Assembly: GCA_041396685.1 (NCBI GenBank)
Contig: JAWKYD010000004.1
Location: forward strand, 310,001-374,000
Direction: 5' to 3'
Origin: JAUIAI01 sp041396685
GTDB lineage: Bacteria > Pseudomonadota > Gammaproteobacteria > Burkholderiales > Burkholderiaceae_E
Length of the DNA stretch: 64,000 nucleotides
In this document: positions 17,462-26,212 of the stretch, piece by piece
Layout of the letters: every line of letters begins with the position of its first letter
How positions within the stretch are numbered: the stretch's first letter is position 1
The notes under the pieces: generated by a model
Seen by the model: only the letters and a program-made list of their open reading frames with translations
Told to the model about the DNA's origin: nothing
Databases searched by the model: none
Made by a program: the position numbers and the translations under genes

Positions 17462-18303
17462 GCAAGGAAGCGAGACTGCAGGCGGGTCAGGTTGCAGTCA
17501 TCACCGGCGGCGCGGCCGGCATCGGACTGGCGCTTGGCAAGGCGCTTTTGCAGCGCGGGCTGAAGGTGGTGCTCGCGGATTGCGACGAGGATGCCCTGTC
17601 CACGGCGGCGGCAGCGTTGTCCGCGGACGAATCAGACGTCATCGGTGTGCCGACCGATGTGTCCCGGCAGCCGGACCTGGTCGCGCTGCGCGGACGGACT
17701 CTCGAGGTCTTCGGACGGGTGGACCTGCTATTCAACAACGCCGGCATCTACCCCGGTATGCAACCGGTTTGGTCCATCGAGTTGGACGCCTGGCGCCGGT
17801 TGTTCGACATCAACTACTGGGGTGTCGTGCACGGCATCCAGGCCTTCGTCCCCCACTTCCTCAGCCAGGGCCGGGGCACGATCGTGAACACCGCTTCCAT
17901 GTCCGGGCTCTCGACGGTGCCGGGCTCGGCCGACTACGGCAGCGCCAAGCACGCGGTCGTGGCAGTCAGCGAAACCCTGCGGGCCGACCTCGACATGGCC
18001 GGTCAGAGCCAGATCGGGGTCACCGTGCTGTGTCCGTCGGTCGTGATGACCGACATGGGGCGTCGTGCACTGGGGCTTTTCGAGACCTCGGGCGAGCACG
18101 AGAGCCGCAAACAGATCGGCAGCGGCCCGGATCTTTCCGCCGTCATCAGCGCCGACGATCTCGCCCAGGCCGCCATAGCCGGCATCGAGGCTGGCCACCG
18201 CTATGTCATGCCGACACCGCGCTCGCGCGATCGCTTCCTGGGCCGGATCGACCCGATCTTGGACGCGTTCGCGGCCTACCCTGTGTCGCACGGGTTGCGC
18301 TGA
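17458..18303 (+). CDS. SDR family oxidoreductase
   Basis: A 281-residue classical short-chain dehydrogenase. The cofactor motif is TGGAAGIG near residue 18, NNAGIYPG near 93, catalytic Ser in NTASMSGL and the YxxxK pair in YGSAK near 161-165. An Asp after strand 2 (LADCDEDA) points to NAD(H) over NADP(H). Translation is coupled to livM through an ATGA overlap. The operon context suggests it oxidises a hydroxy-metabolite of the imported compound; the substrate cannot be read from sequence. Confidence 0.85.
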   Translation: MSKEARLQAGQVAVITGGAAGIGLALGKALLQRGLKVVLADCDEDALSTAAAALSADESDVIGVPTDVSRQPDLVALRGRTLEVFGRVDLLFNNAGIYPGMQPVWSIELDAWRRLFDINYWGVVHGIQAFVPHFLSQGRGTIVNTASMSGLSTVPGSADYGSAKHAVVAVSETLRADLDMAGQSQIGVTVLCPSVVMTDMGRRALGLFETSGEHESRKQIGSGPDLSAVISADDLAQAAIAGIEAGHRYVMPTPRSRDRFLGRIDPILDAFAAYPVSHGLR

Positions 18304-18353
18304 CGATGCACGCCAGCCGCACGCAATCGAAACCAGAAACGGAAGACAGCGAC

Positions 18354-19253
18354 ATGGACAGAAACGCAACGGTCGGCTTCATCGGCTTGGGCATGATGGG
18401 GATCCACATGGCCACCAATATCGCCAAGAAGGGTTTCCCGCTGATCGTGCGCGATATCAACGCCGCGCCTTGCCAGCAGATGACGGCATTGGGCGCCGCT
18501 ATCGCCGACGATCCGCGGGCCGTCGCCGAGTCGGCGCGCATCGTCGTGTTGATGGTGGACACCACGGCGCAAGTCGAGGAAGTCATCTTTGGCAGCGATG
18601 GCATCACCGCGGGCGCACGCGCGGGCGATCAGGTGCTTTGCATGAGCACGGTCGATCCCTCGGCAGTTCGCGGCTTCGCGAAGCGCCTCGAGGCGCTCGG
18701 CATCGGGCTGGTCGATGCCCCGGTCAGTGGCATGGAGAAAGGCGCTCGCGCGGGAACCCTCAAGGCGTATGCCGGCGGCAGCGATGCGAATCTCGCCGCC
18801 TGCCGACCGGTTCTGGATGCGATGACCGCCGAGGTGCATCACATCGGCCCGGTGGGTCAGGGCCTCGCTATGAAGCTCATCAACAACATGCTTTGCCAGG
18901 TTGGCTGGGTGGTGGCAGCCGAGGCGCTCGTCCTCGGGCAGAAAGCCGGGCTGGACCCGCAACGCATGGTCGATCTGATCGGCAATGCCACCGGCAACAG
19001 CGTCGCCTTCCAGTATCTCGGGCCGCGCTGGCTGGCACGTGATTTCGACGGCATTCGGCTCGACATCACCTTCAAGGACATGCAGCACCAGATCGACCTC
19101 GGCAAGGCCATGGGCGTGCCCATGCCAATGGCCACCCTGGCCCAGCAGATATACGAAATGGCCCGCTGCAAGGGCCTCGGCAGCGAGGACGGCGTGGCCG
19201 TCGTCAAGGTCTACGAGGATCTGGCCGGCAAGCGGACAGACACGACCGACTGA
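18354..19253 (+). CDS. 3-hydroxyisobutyrate dehydrogenase-like NAD(P) oxidoreductase
   Basis: A 299-residue beta-hydroxyacid dehydrogenase. The dinucleotide motif GFIGLGMMG is at the N-terminus, the substrate motif DAPVSGMEKGARAGTL near 122, and the catalytic Lys is in GLAMKLINNML near 172. ATG at 18354 is preferred over ATG at 18306: it is preceded by GGAAG and gives the standard family length. It is the last gene of the ABC importer operon, with a bidirectional hairpin after it. It is one of four members of this family in the window. Confidence 0.88.
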   Translation: MDRNATVGFIGLGMMGIHMATNIAKKGFPLIVRDINAAPCQQMTALGAAIADDPRAVAESARIVVLMVDTTAQVEEVIFGSDGITAGARAGDQVLCMSTVDPSAVRGFAKRLEALGIGLVDAPVSGMEKGARAGTLKAYAGGSDANLAACRPVLDAMTAEVHHIGPVGQGLAMKLINNMLCQVGWVVAAEALVLGQKAGLDPQRMVDLIGNATGNSVAFQYLGPRWLARDFDGIRLDITFKDMQHQIDLGKAMGVPMPMATLAQQIYEMARCKGLGSEDGVAVVKVYEDLAGKRTDTTD

Positions 19254-19310
19254 TGCCGAGAGCGGGCGTCGGCTCTACAGATGCCCTGTCAACGTCCCCG
19301 AAGGCTTCAT

Positions 19311-19341
19311 GGGCGCCGGCCGGACGTCGTCGCCGGCGCCC
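19311..19341. terminator. bidirectional hairpin between convergent genes
   Basis: A perfect 10-base inverted repeat: GGGCGCCGGC (19311-19320) and GCCGGCGCCC (19332-19341) around an 11-base loop. It lies between the stops of two convergent genes (19253 and 19349). No T tract follows on either strand, so termination efficiency is uncertain, but placement and symmetry fit a shared terminator. Confidence 0.6.
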
Positions 19342-19348
19342 CGCGACC

Positions 19349-20197
19349 CTATAACGGGTTGGTCGTCGACCAGGCCAGGTCCTTCCAGCGCTCCAACTCA
19401 GCCGCCACGCCCTGTACCTCCTTGACGATGGCTTCGTGGGCGTCGCGGCCGAGGGGCAGGCGGATTGGAGGGTTCTCCGCGTCGGCCAGCCGTACCAGCG
19501 CCTTGCCGAACAACGCAGGGTCGTTCGGCTGCTTGCCGTGGCGGCGCTCGCTGTACCCGGAAATGATGTCGGCCACCGGTGCATAGTCGGGGCCGAGCGT
19601 GTTTACGTCCTGCACCAGTGACGGACCGGCGAAATCACTGCGGAATCCGCCCGGCTCGATGATCGTGACCTTGATCCCCAGGTGCCCGACCTCCTTTGCG
19701 ACGGCCTCGGAGTATCCCTCGACCGCGAACTTCGTCGCTGCGTAGAAGCTGAAGCCCGGCGTCGCCATGAATCCGGCGTACGAGGAAAGGTTGATGATGT
19801 GGCCTGATTTCTGGCGCCGCATCACCGGCAGAACCGCGCGCGTCATCTCGGCCAGGCCAAAGAAATTGACCTCGAAGATCGGCCGGTACTTCTCGGCGCC
19901 GGTGGCCTCGGCCAGGGCCACGAGTCCATAGCCGGCGTTGTTCACCAGCACATCGATACGACCGAAGGCGGCGGCGGCGGCCGCGACCACCGGGCCGATC
20001 GCCGCATGGTCGCGCGCGTCGAGATACAGGGCACGCAGTCTGTCCGGATACGCTTGCGCCAGGTCGTGGCGACCATCGGACGCAAGAACGGTCACCACGA
20101 CATTGTCGCCGTTCTCCAATGCTGCCTTGGCGGTTTGGAATCCAAGACCTTTGTCGGCGCCGGTGATCAACCAGGTACGCTTGGCTTGGGATGTCAT
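19349..20197 (-). CDS. SDR family oxidoreductase
   Basis: A 282-residue classical SDR. Cofactor motif TGADKGLG near residue 12, NNAGYGL near 85, catalytic Ser in NLSSYAGF and Tyr/Lys in FYAATKFAVEGYSEA near 153. ATG at 20197 is preferred since GGAG lies 5 bases upstream; the GTG at 20203 overlaps that site. It is the last gene of the minus-strand group that includes a GMC oxidoreductase, an amidohydrolase and a TRAP transporter. The C-terminal extension after residue 180 resembles SDRs acting on hydroxyketones and retinol-like substrates, but I would not name one. Confidence 0.85.
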   Translation of the reverse strand: MTSQAKRTWLITGADKGLGFQTAKAALENGDNVVVTVLASDGRHDLAQAYPDRLRALYLDARDHAAIGPVVAAAAAAFGRIDVLVNNAGYGLVALAEATGAEKYRPIFEVNFFGLAEMTRAVLPVMRRQKSGHIINLSSYAGFMATPGFSFYAATKFAVEGYSEAVAKEVGHLGIKVTIIEPGGFRSDFAGPSLVQDVNTLGPDYAPVADIISGYSERRHGKQPNDPALFGKALVRLADAENPPIRLPLGRDAHEAIVKEVQGVAAELERWKDLAWSTTNPL

Positions 20198-20283
20198 GTT
20201 CACTCCGATCGAAAAAATGAAGTCATGCGCCTATTGAGCCGTGATCGCGATCGGCGCAGGTGGGGGGAACGCTCGGCCGGCCG

Positions 20284-21900
20284 TCAGGTGCCAACATCCT
20301 CCAACACCATGTCCGCGCATTTCTCACCCACCAACATGCACGGAACGCTGGTATTGCCGGACGGCATGGTCGGTATGACCGACGCATCGGCGATGCGCAG
20401 GCCCTCGAGGCCGCGCACCCGCAATCGCTCGTCGACCACGGCCATGTCATCCTGGCCCATCCGGCAGGTGCCGACCATGTGATGCGTGATCTGGCCGGTA
20501 TTACGAATGAAGTCCAGGATCTGCTCGTCGGTCTGCACCGATGGGCCGGGCTGCAATTCTTCTGCAATCGTGTCGGCGATGGGCTGGGCCTCGACGATTC
20601 TTCGGGCCATGCGAATCGCCTCGATCGCGACGCGTCGATCGTTCTCGGTCTGTAAGAAGCGGAACTCGATCTTGGGTGGATCGGCCGGATTCGCGGAACG
20701 AATGTGGATCGAGCCAGTGCTTTCGGTACGCTGAACATGCGAATACATGAAGAAGCCTTCCACGGGAGACATCTTCCGGCTCTTGCCCGCCTTCATTTCG
20801 ATCAGGTAAGGCGCCACCACCATCATCAGATCGGGCTCGCCAAGCTCAGGACGCGACTTCGCAAAGACCCGCATCGTGCCGATCCCGTGTGCGATGAAGC
20901 CACGCCGAAACAACGCGAAGCGCAGGATCTCGCGCACCAGGCGCCAGCCGCGCCCAAGTCTGGCGATCGAGATGCCGGGCCGGTTGAAACGCCATTTCAA
21001 AATGCCGGCGAAATGGTCGCGCAGATTCTCCCCGACCCCCGGAAGACAATGGAATGTTTCAATACCGTGCGCAGCCAGGATCTCTGGATTGCCGATACCC
21101 GACAGCTCGAGCAGCTTCGGTGTGTTGGAAGCGCCGCAGGCCACGATGACCTCGCGGCTCGCGCGTGCCTCGTGCGTCTGGCCGCCGCGTTGGTAGCGAA
21201 CGCCAATGCAGCGCTTGCCCTCGAAGAGCAGAGAACTTGCCTCGGCGCCGGACCGGATCGTCAGATTGGTCCAGCGCCTTGCCTGCGCGAGATACCCTGT
21301 CGCCGTACTTTCGCGCAGACCCCGGCGCACGGTCTGCTGCGCCATGGCCACGCCCTCCTGCGACGCGCCACTGTAGTCCGGGTTCGATGGAATGCCGATG
21401 GCATTGGCCGAGCGAATGAACAGGTCGTAGAACGGCGACAGTTTCTCGGCTTCATTGACTCCGATCGGCCCCGATCGACCGCGGTATCGATCCTCGCCGA
21501 GTGTCGTGCTTTCGAGCCTGCGAAGGACCGGAAGAATCTCGTCGTAGCTCCAGCCTCGATTGCCCTGCTGCGCCCAGGTGTCGTAGTCGATTCGCTGACC
21601 GCGGTTGTAGACCACGCCGTTGATCGAACTGGTGCCGCCCAGCATCTTGCCGCGGGGCACATAGATGGGACGCCCGCCGGTCGATTCGTGGGGCTCGGCG
21701 TGATAGCGCCAGTTCACCTTCGGATTGTCGATCAGGAAGACGGTGCCCGCGGGCGGCCGGGTCCAGATGTAACCGGCGTCGGGTTCACCCGCCTCCAGGC
21801 AGAGCACCTTGAAGCGACCGCCCTCACTGAGGCGCATGGCGACGATCCCGCCTGCTGAGCCGGATCCGACAACGATGAAGTCGAACTGATCGGTGTGCAT
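20284..21900 (-). CDS. GMC-family FAD-dependent oxidoreductase (choline dehydrogenase-like)
   Basis: A 538-residue glucose-methanol-choline oxidoreductase. The FAD motif VVGSGSAGGIVAMRL is near residue 11, the GMC signature 1 GGTSSINGVVYNRG near 85, and the C-terminal active site carries THHMVGTCRMG with the catalytic His and MPSGNTSVPCMLVGEK with the second-position Asn. These flavoproteins oxidise primary alcohols to aldehydes or acids. It lies between an SDR and an amidohydrolase in a TRAP-transporter gene group, so an alcohol taken up by that transporter is the likely substrate (inference). Confidence 0.9.
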   Translation of the reverse strand: MHTDQFDFIVVGSGSAGGIVAMRLSEGGRFKVLCLEAGEPDAGYIWTRPPAGTVFLIDNPKVNWRYHAEPHESTGGRPIYVPRGKMLGGTSSINGVVYNRGQRIDYDTWAQQGNRGWSYDEILPVLRRLESTTLGEDRYRGRSGPIGVNEAEKLSPFYDLFIRSANAIGIPSNPDYSGASQEGVAMAQQTVRRGLRESTATGYLAQARRWTNLTIRSGAEASSLLFEGKRCIGVRYQRGGQTHEARASREVIVACGASNTPKLLELSGIGNPEILAAHGIETFHCLPGVGENLRDHFAGILKWRFNRPGISIARLGRGWRLVREILRFALFRRGFIAHGIGTMRVFAKSRPELGEPDLMMVVAPYLIEMKAGKSRKMSPVEGFFMYSHVQRTESTGSIHIRSANPADPPKIEFRFLQTENDRRVAIEAIRMARRIVEAQPIADTIAEELQPGPSVQTDEQILDFIRNTGQITHHMVGTCRMGQDDMAVVDERLRVRGLEGLRIADASVIPTMPSGNTSVPCMLVGEKCADMVLEDVGT

Positions 21901-21933
21901 GTGCAGGACTCGAAATGGGTCAACGGCCGCTGT

Positions 21934-22995
21934 TCACGGCGCCGAGCAGAGCGATTCGGGCAGGTGATAAGCGCGCACGGCCGTGGCCGCGAACAGATCC
22001 GCCTTCTCGGAGGCCGACGCCCCCGCGGCAAGCCGTTTGAAGGTGTTCCAGAGCACGCGATAGGAGACGCTCGTGCGATCGACCGGGAAATTGCTCTCGA
22101 ACATGCATCGACCCGGGCCGAAAGCCTCGATGCAGGTTTCGACGAACGGCCCCCAGGCCTGGGCCAGTTCCTCGGAGGTCGGCGGCAGGTCGCGATCGAT
22201 GAAGTCGAAACCCATGCCGCGCATCGCCATGCCGCCGATCTTCATGAAAACGTTGGGCCGCCTGGCAAGCTCGATGATGCTCGCCCGCCAGTCGCGAAAC
22301 GTCGCGTCGAGATCCCGTGCGTAGGGCCCGTGACGGACCAGGCCGCCAAGGTGATTTACGATGACGCGCGTATCGGGAAACGCATCGATGAGATCGATGA
22401 GCTGCCCGAGCTGGGGGTGATAGCAATGCGCATCGTAGCTAAGCCCCTGGGGCGCCAGTTGCGCGTAACCCTCGCGAAACATCGGATCGAGCATCAGGTC
22501 CTTCGGCGGCGGGCGCATCAGCATGTTCACCTCGGGGTCGGCATCCCAGCCCGCCATGTGCCGGATGCCCCGAAACCGATCGGGTGCCCGCGCCACGCAT
22601 GCGGCCAGCACCTCGCCTGCGAACGCGCCAAGGGTCAGATCGACGCGGCCGACGATGCCCGCGCAAACGCGCAGGTCACCGTGAAAGCCGCTGGCAAACA
22701 CCGCGCCGACGCCGTTGGCGAACTCGACCTCCCCCAGACTGGCGAAACGCAGGTCGCCCTCGGTACGGTACATGGAACTGCACTCCATGTAGACCGTGCC
22801 GCGAATCCGGTGGCCGCTGCGGATGTCGGCCAGGAGTTGCTCGGCGAAGTATGGATCGCGGCGCTGCCAGAAATGATGGTGTGCATCGACGATCGGCAGC
22901 GACGGATCGATGACCTCCTCCGATCTGGAGTTCAACCAATCGTCGTCCCAGAGATGTAGCGGAGGACGCCCGCGACTGCTACCGGATTCAGACAT
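21934..22995 (-). CDS. amidohydrolase family protein (Amidohydro_2)
   Basis: A 353-residue TIM-barrel metal hydrolase. The metal motif IVDAHHHFW is near residue 38, with GTVYMECSSMYR and FESNFPVDR further on. It is a paralogue of the gene at 11482-12561, sharing the order of these motifs and a GWDADPEVN segment. It follows the TRAP permease gene by 53 bases and precedes the GMC gene, all on the minus strand. The family opens lactones and cleaves amides or decarboxylates carboxylic acids; which applies here is unknown. Confidence 0.85.
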   Translation of the reverse strand: MSESGSSRGRPPLHLWDDDWLNSRSEEVIDPSLPIVDAHHHFWQRRDPYFAEQLLADIRSGHRIRGTVYMECSSMYRTEGDLRFASLGEVEFANGVGAVFASGFHGDLRVCAGIVGRVDLTLGAFAGEVLAACVARAPDRFRGIRHMAGWDADPEVNMLMRPPPKDLMLDPMFREGYAQLAPQGLSYDAHCYHPQLGQLIDLIDAFPDTRVIVNHLGGLVRHGPYARDLDATFRDWRASIIELARRPNVFMKIGGMAMRGMGFDFIDRDLPPTSEELAQAWGPFVETCIEAFGPGRCMFESNFPVDRTSVSYRVLWNTFKRLAAGASASEKADLFAATAVRAYHLPESLCSAP

Positions 22996-23048
22996 CTTGA
23001 CGCCTCATGTATACCGTTCCGCCCAGACCATCGCCAGTGCGGGCGACG

Positions 23049-24332
23049 CTACTCCATGGTCGATGGCAGCCAGGTAACCAACGCCGGAAAGGCCACGAGA
23101 ACCGCAATCAAAAAGAAATGCGCGATCACATGTGGGAACGATCCGCGGAACACATCCTGCACACGCAATCCCGTCGTGCTCGAGATCACGAACACGTTCA
23201 TGCCCAGTGGCGGGGTCAGCACGCCGATCTCGCCCATGACGATCGTCAGCACTGCGACCCAGATCAAGTCGTAACCGAGATGGTCCATCAGCGGCACGAC
23301 GATCGGGATCGTCAGGATCAGCATCGAGATCAGTTCCATGAAGCACCCGAGGATCAGGTACAACAGAAGAACGATCAGCAGGATCGTGAACGGTGCCAGG
23401 CCCAACTCGCCCACGTAGGCGATCAGGTTCTGCGTCACCTGGGTCATGGTCAGGAAGTACACGAACAGGTGAGCTCCCATGATGATCAGCGCGAGCATGC
23501 AGCTGGTCTGAGCCGTGTACTTCGCCGCGAGCACGACCTGTCGCCACGTGACGCCCCGATACTTGGCCAGCGCGAGCGAGGTCAGCGCCCCGAGTGCCGA
23601 GGCCTCGGTCGGTGTGGCGATGCCGGTGTAGATGACCACGGTCACCAACGTGAACAACAGGATGAACGGCCAGGCCAGGCGCAACGAGGCGAACTTCTCG
23701 CGCATCGAATAGCTTGACGCGCGGGGCCCATGATCCGGATTGCGCCAGATCAGGAACAGCACCGTCAGAATGATGGTCAGGGTCACGAGGATGCCCGGCA
23801 CCACCCCGGCGATCATCAGACGGGCAACGCTCATGTCGGCCAACAGCGCGTAGATGATCATCGCACCGCTGGGCGGAATGAGCATCGACAAGGTGCCCGA
23901 GATGGCCACCACGCCGGCAGCGAGCTTCGGGTTGTAGCCGAGCTTGGTCATCCCGGGAATGGTCGTCGATGCCAAGGTGGCGGCGGCGGCGGTGCTCGAA
24001 CCGGAAATCGCACCGAAGGCCGCGCCGGTCACGGCCGTGGCATGCGCCAGTCCTCCGGGCAGACGCCCGACCCAGGTCCGCGCAATCGTGAACATGTCAT
24101 CGCCGACGCCGCTGACCATGATCAGGTTGGCCATGAAAATGAACATCGGCAGCATGATCCATTCGTAGCTGCTGATCGCGCCCAGCGGCGTCGAGGCGAT
24201 CATGCCGGCCGCGAGCCCCGCACCGCCCACGAAATAGAGACCCACGGCGCCCGCCAGCGTGAGGGCGAAAGCCACGGGCACGCCGATGATCATCAGGAAG
24301 AACAGCAGGCCGAAGCCAATCGTCGCAGCCAT
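23049..24332 (-). CDS. dctM: TRAP transporter large permease (DctM)
   Basis: A 427-residue integral membrane protein with about twelve hydrophobic segments. DctM signatures include GAISGSSTAAAATLAS, LSMLIPPSGAMIIYALL, TPTEASALG and PIVVPLMDHLG. ATG at 24332 overlaps the dctQ stop by one base (TGATG), so the two are coupled. The longer frame to 24491 reads through dctQ and is not coding. It closely resembles the DctM at 62071-63351 across the same motifs and both end with a LPSTM tail. Confidence 0.95.
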   Translation of the reverse strand: MAATIGFGLLFFLMIIGVPVAFALTLAGAVGLYFVGGAGLAAGMIASTPLGAISSYEWIMLPMFIFMANLIMVSGVGDDMFTIARTWVGRLPGGLAHATAVTGAAFGAISGSSTAAAATLASTTIPGMTKLGYNPKLAAGVVAISGTLSMLIPPSGAMIIYALLADMSVARLMIAGVVPGILVTLTIILTVLFLIWRNPDHGPRASSYSMREKFASLRLAWPFILLFTLVTVVIYTGIATPTEASALGALTSLALAKYRGVTWRQVVLAAKYTAQTSCMLALIIMGAHLFVYFLTMTQVTQNLIAYVGELGLAPFTILLIVLLLYLILGCFMELISMLILTIPIVVPLMDHLGYDLIWVAVLTIVMGEIGVLTPPLGMNVFVISSTTGLRVQDVFRGSFPHVIAHFFLIAVLVAFPALVTWLPSTME

Positions 24333-24937
24333 CAGCCTGCCTGCTCCAGAGGTGAATCGTGGCTGTTCAACGCCGAGATCCCGAGCTCGGCATGGCCGGT
24401 GACCGCGGCAAGGATGTTGGTGATCGCGACATGCAGCAGACGGGCGAACACCAGCCAGAGGATTGCGACGTAGATACCCTGTTCGGCCCACAGCGGCCAG
24501 GGGATGAGCCCGAACGACACTTTCCCCTGCTGAAAGCTCTCGATCGAAGCCGACGTGACGTGCGTCGCCATGATCCAGACGACCGGTGCCACCGCAAGCA
24601 GCGACATACCGTACAACGCCTGGAACAGCCGCACCGGCATGGCCAGCGCGAACATATCGACGGAGATATGTCCGCCCCGTCTCAGCACATAGCTCGCCGG
24701 CAGCAGCATGACGATGGGAAGCAGATAGTGCGACACGAGTTCGACCGTGAAGATGACGGGTCTGTTGAACAGGTATCGGCCCAGCGCATCGGCGGCCACG
24801 AGGAACATGCTCGCGACGACGACGGCGACCACGAGGCCGATCATCGTGCGTTCGATCGCCGAAAGGCCCCTGTCGACGGCGCCGAGCAGCCCCGATAAGG
24901 CCGCCGGCGCGCCGGCTCTGTTGTCGTTCTCGACCAT
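24332..24937 (-). CDS. dctQ: TRAP transporter small permease (DctQ)
   Basis: A 201-residue protein with four hydrophobic helices. The DctQ signature RYLFNRPVIFTVELVSHYLLP and the RRGGHISVDMFA motif are both present. It docks with DctM to form the TRAP channel. It follows the receptor gene dctP after a 69-base gap that carries a strong hairpin. An unusually long cytoplasmic N-terminus of about 30 residues precedes the first helix. Confidence 0.92.
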   Translation of the reverse strand: MVENDNRAGAPAALSGLLGAVDRGLSAIERTMIGLVVAVVVASMFLVAADALGRYLFNRPVIFTVELVSHYLLPIVMLLPASYVLRRGGHISVDMFALAMPVRLFQALYGMSLLAVAPVVWIMATHVTSASIESFQQGKVSFGLIPWPLWAEQGIYVAILWLVFARLLHVAITNILAAVTGHAELGISALNSHDSPLEQAG

Positions 24938-24970
24938 CTCCTCCTCACCGGACGTCGCATCGTCGATGGC

Positions 24971-24994
24971 GCCCCCGACAGCCCTGTCGGGGGC
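24971..24994 (-). terminator. intercistronic hairpin between dctP and dctQ
   Basis: Perfect 10-base stem, GCCCCCGACA (24971-24980) against TGTCGGGGGC (24985-24994), with a 4-base loop. It lies just after the dctP stop on the transcribed minus strand and has no T tract. It resembles the hairpin after the ABC binding-protein gene at 14032 and probably stabilises dctP mRNA or attenuates read-through. Confidence 0.6.
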
Positions 24995-25006
24995 ACGAAC
25001 GGCGCC

Positions 25007-26041
25007 TTACCGCACCTTCTTGATAGCCGCCAGATAGGCCTTCAGGGCATCACTCGCCGGCACGCCTCGGGCATCGAGATCCTTGACCCAGTCGTTGAGT
25101 ACGGAGGAACTCTTCTGCGCCAGTTCGGCGACCTGGTCCGGGGCCCAGGTATGGATGTGCATGCCGTAGCTCTCGGTCTGCAATGCCTTGATCGCGCTTT
25201 CCTCGTCTTTCTCCATGAACTGGCAGAAGTTTTCTTCCGCGCGACGGCCGGCTTCGAGCAGCGCATCCTGGATATCTTTCGGCATGGCCTGGAATTTGGA
25301 CTCCGATATTGCGGCGAAGATGCCAGGGGTGCCCATGCTGAATCCGGTCGCACCGTTCTTGGCGATCTTCCAGTACTCGAAGTCACGCACCGAAGAATAG
25401 GCACCCATCCAGGAATCCAGCGTTCCTCGCTGCAGCGACTGGAGAACTTCCGGGCCCGTCAGTGCGACCGGCACCGCGCCGAGGGCGGCAACGGTGCGAG
25501 CCATCAGTCCACCGGCATTGCGCATCTTCAGGCCGACCATGTCCTCGACCTTGGTGATCTTGCGGTGCGATGCCGACGGACCATAGGGCGGATAGACCTG
25601 CCGCGCCAGCACGCGAATGCCCAGGGGCTTGTACATGGCTTCCCACAGGATGCCGCCGGGTTGATCGATCTCGCGCATGGCCCGGGTGCCGTCACAGACC
25701 TTCTCGATCATGTTGGGCGCTTCCAGCAGCCCCCAGAGCGGCGCGTCGGCGCTGAAGTAGGCAGTTCCCAGGCCATAGATGTCCACCGCGCCGGACCTGA
25801 CGAGCGCCAAGGCCTCGCGCGCCTTGCCCGCCTGCTGCGCCGGATAGTGTTCGACTTTCACACGGCCATTGGTGAGCTTTGCGAGCTCCTGAATGAAGAT
25901 CGTGTCACCGTGCTTCACCCCGTTGTTGGTGGCGGGAATGAAGGCGCCGAAGCGCAGCGTCATCGTGTCCTGTGCCAGCGCGGCCCCGGACAGCCCGAGC
26001 ACCGCGGCGACCGCCACGGTGAACTTACTGAGTTTGGTCAT
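25007..26041 (-). CDS. dctP: TRAP transporter periplasmic receptor (DctP)
   Basis: A 344-residue periplasmic binding protein with a signal peptide ending ALAQD near residue 24. The mature protein follows the DctP fold, with GLKMRNAGGLMARTVAALGAVPVAL around residues 155-180; the Arg in KMRN is the usual carboxylate-binding residue of TRAP receptors. ATG at 26041 is chosen because GGAGG lies 5 bases upstream; the upstream ATG at 26053 overlaps this site. A sigma-54 element lies 61 bases upstream. The ligand is most likely an organic acid. Confidence 0.92.
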   Translation of the reverse strand: MTKLSKFTVAVAAVLGLSGAALAQDTMTLRFGAFIPATNNGVKHGDTIFIQELAKLTNGRVKVEHYPAQQAGKAREALALVRSGAVDIYGLGTAYFSADAPLWGLLEAPNMIEKVCDGTRAMREIDQPGGILWEAMYKPLGIRVLARQVYPPYGPSASHRKITKVEDMVGLKMRNAGGLMARTVAALGAVPVALTGPEVLQSLQRGTLDSWMGAYSSVRDFEYWKIAKNGATGFSMGTPGIFAAISESKFQAMPKDIQDALLEAGRRAEENFCQFMEKDEESAIKALQTESYGMHIHTWAPDQVAELAQKSSSVLNDWVKDLDARGVPASDALKAYLAAIKKVR

Positions 26042-26101
26042 TGCTTCCTCCATGGTTTAGCGAGCCTTCCGTGTCAAAGTTCCGAAAGTACTGACCGGGC
26101 T

Positions 26102-26117
26102 CGCAACTTCAGTGCCA
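26102..26117 (-). promoter_or_regulatory. sigma-54 promoter for the TRAP operon
   Basis: Minus strand TGGCACT-GAAG-TTGCG, a strong sigma-54 match with a full TTGC at -12. It ends 61 bases upstream of the dctP start, in a 171-base gap after the MmgE/PrpD gene. It gives the TRAP operon its own promoter. Confidence 0.75.
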
Positions 26118-26212
26118 AACGATTGCAAACTCGTGCCTTGCGGTATCCGACGCCGGCACGCGGCGGTCTGCGAAGAACCTCGCCGCAGTGCACAAAACGA
26201 CCCCCGGTCGCT

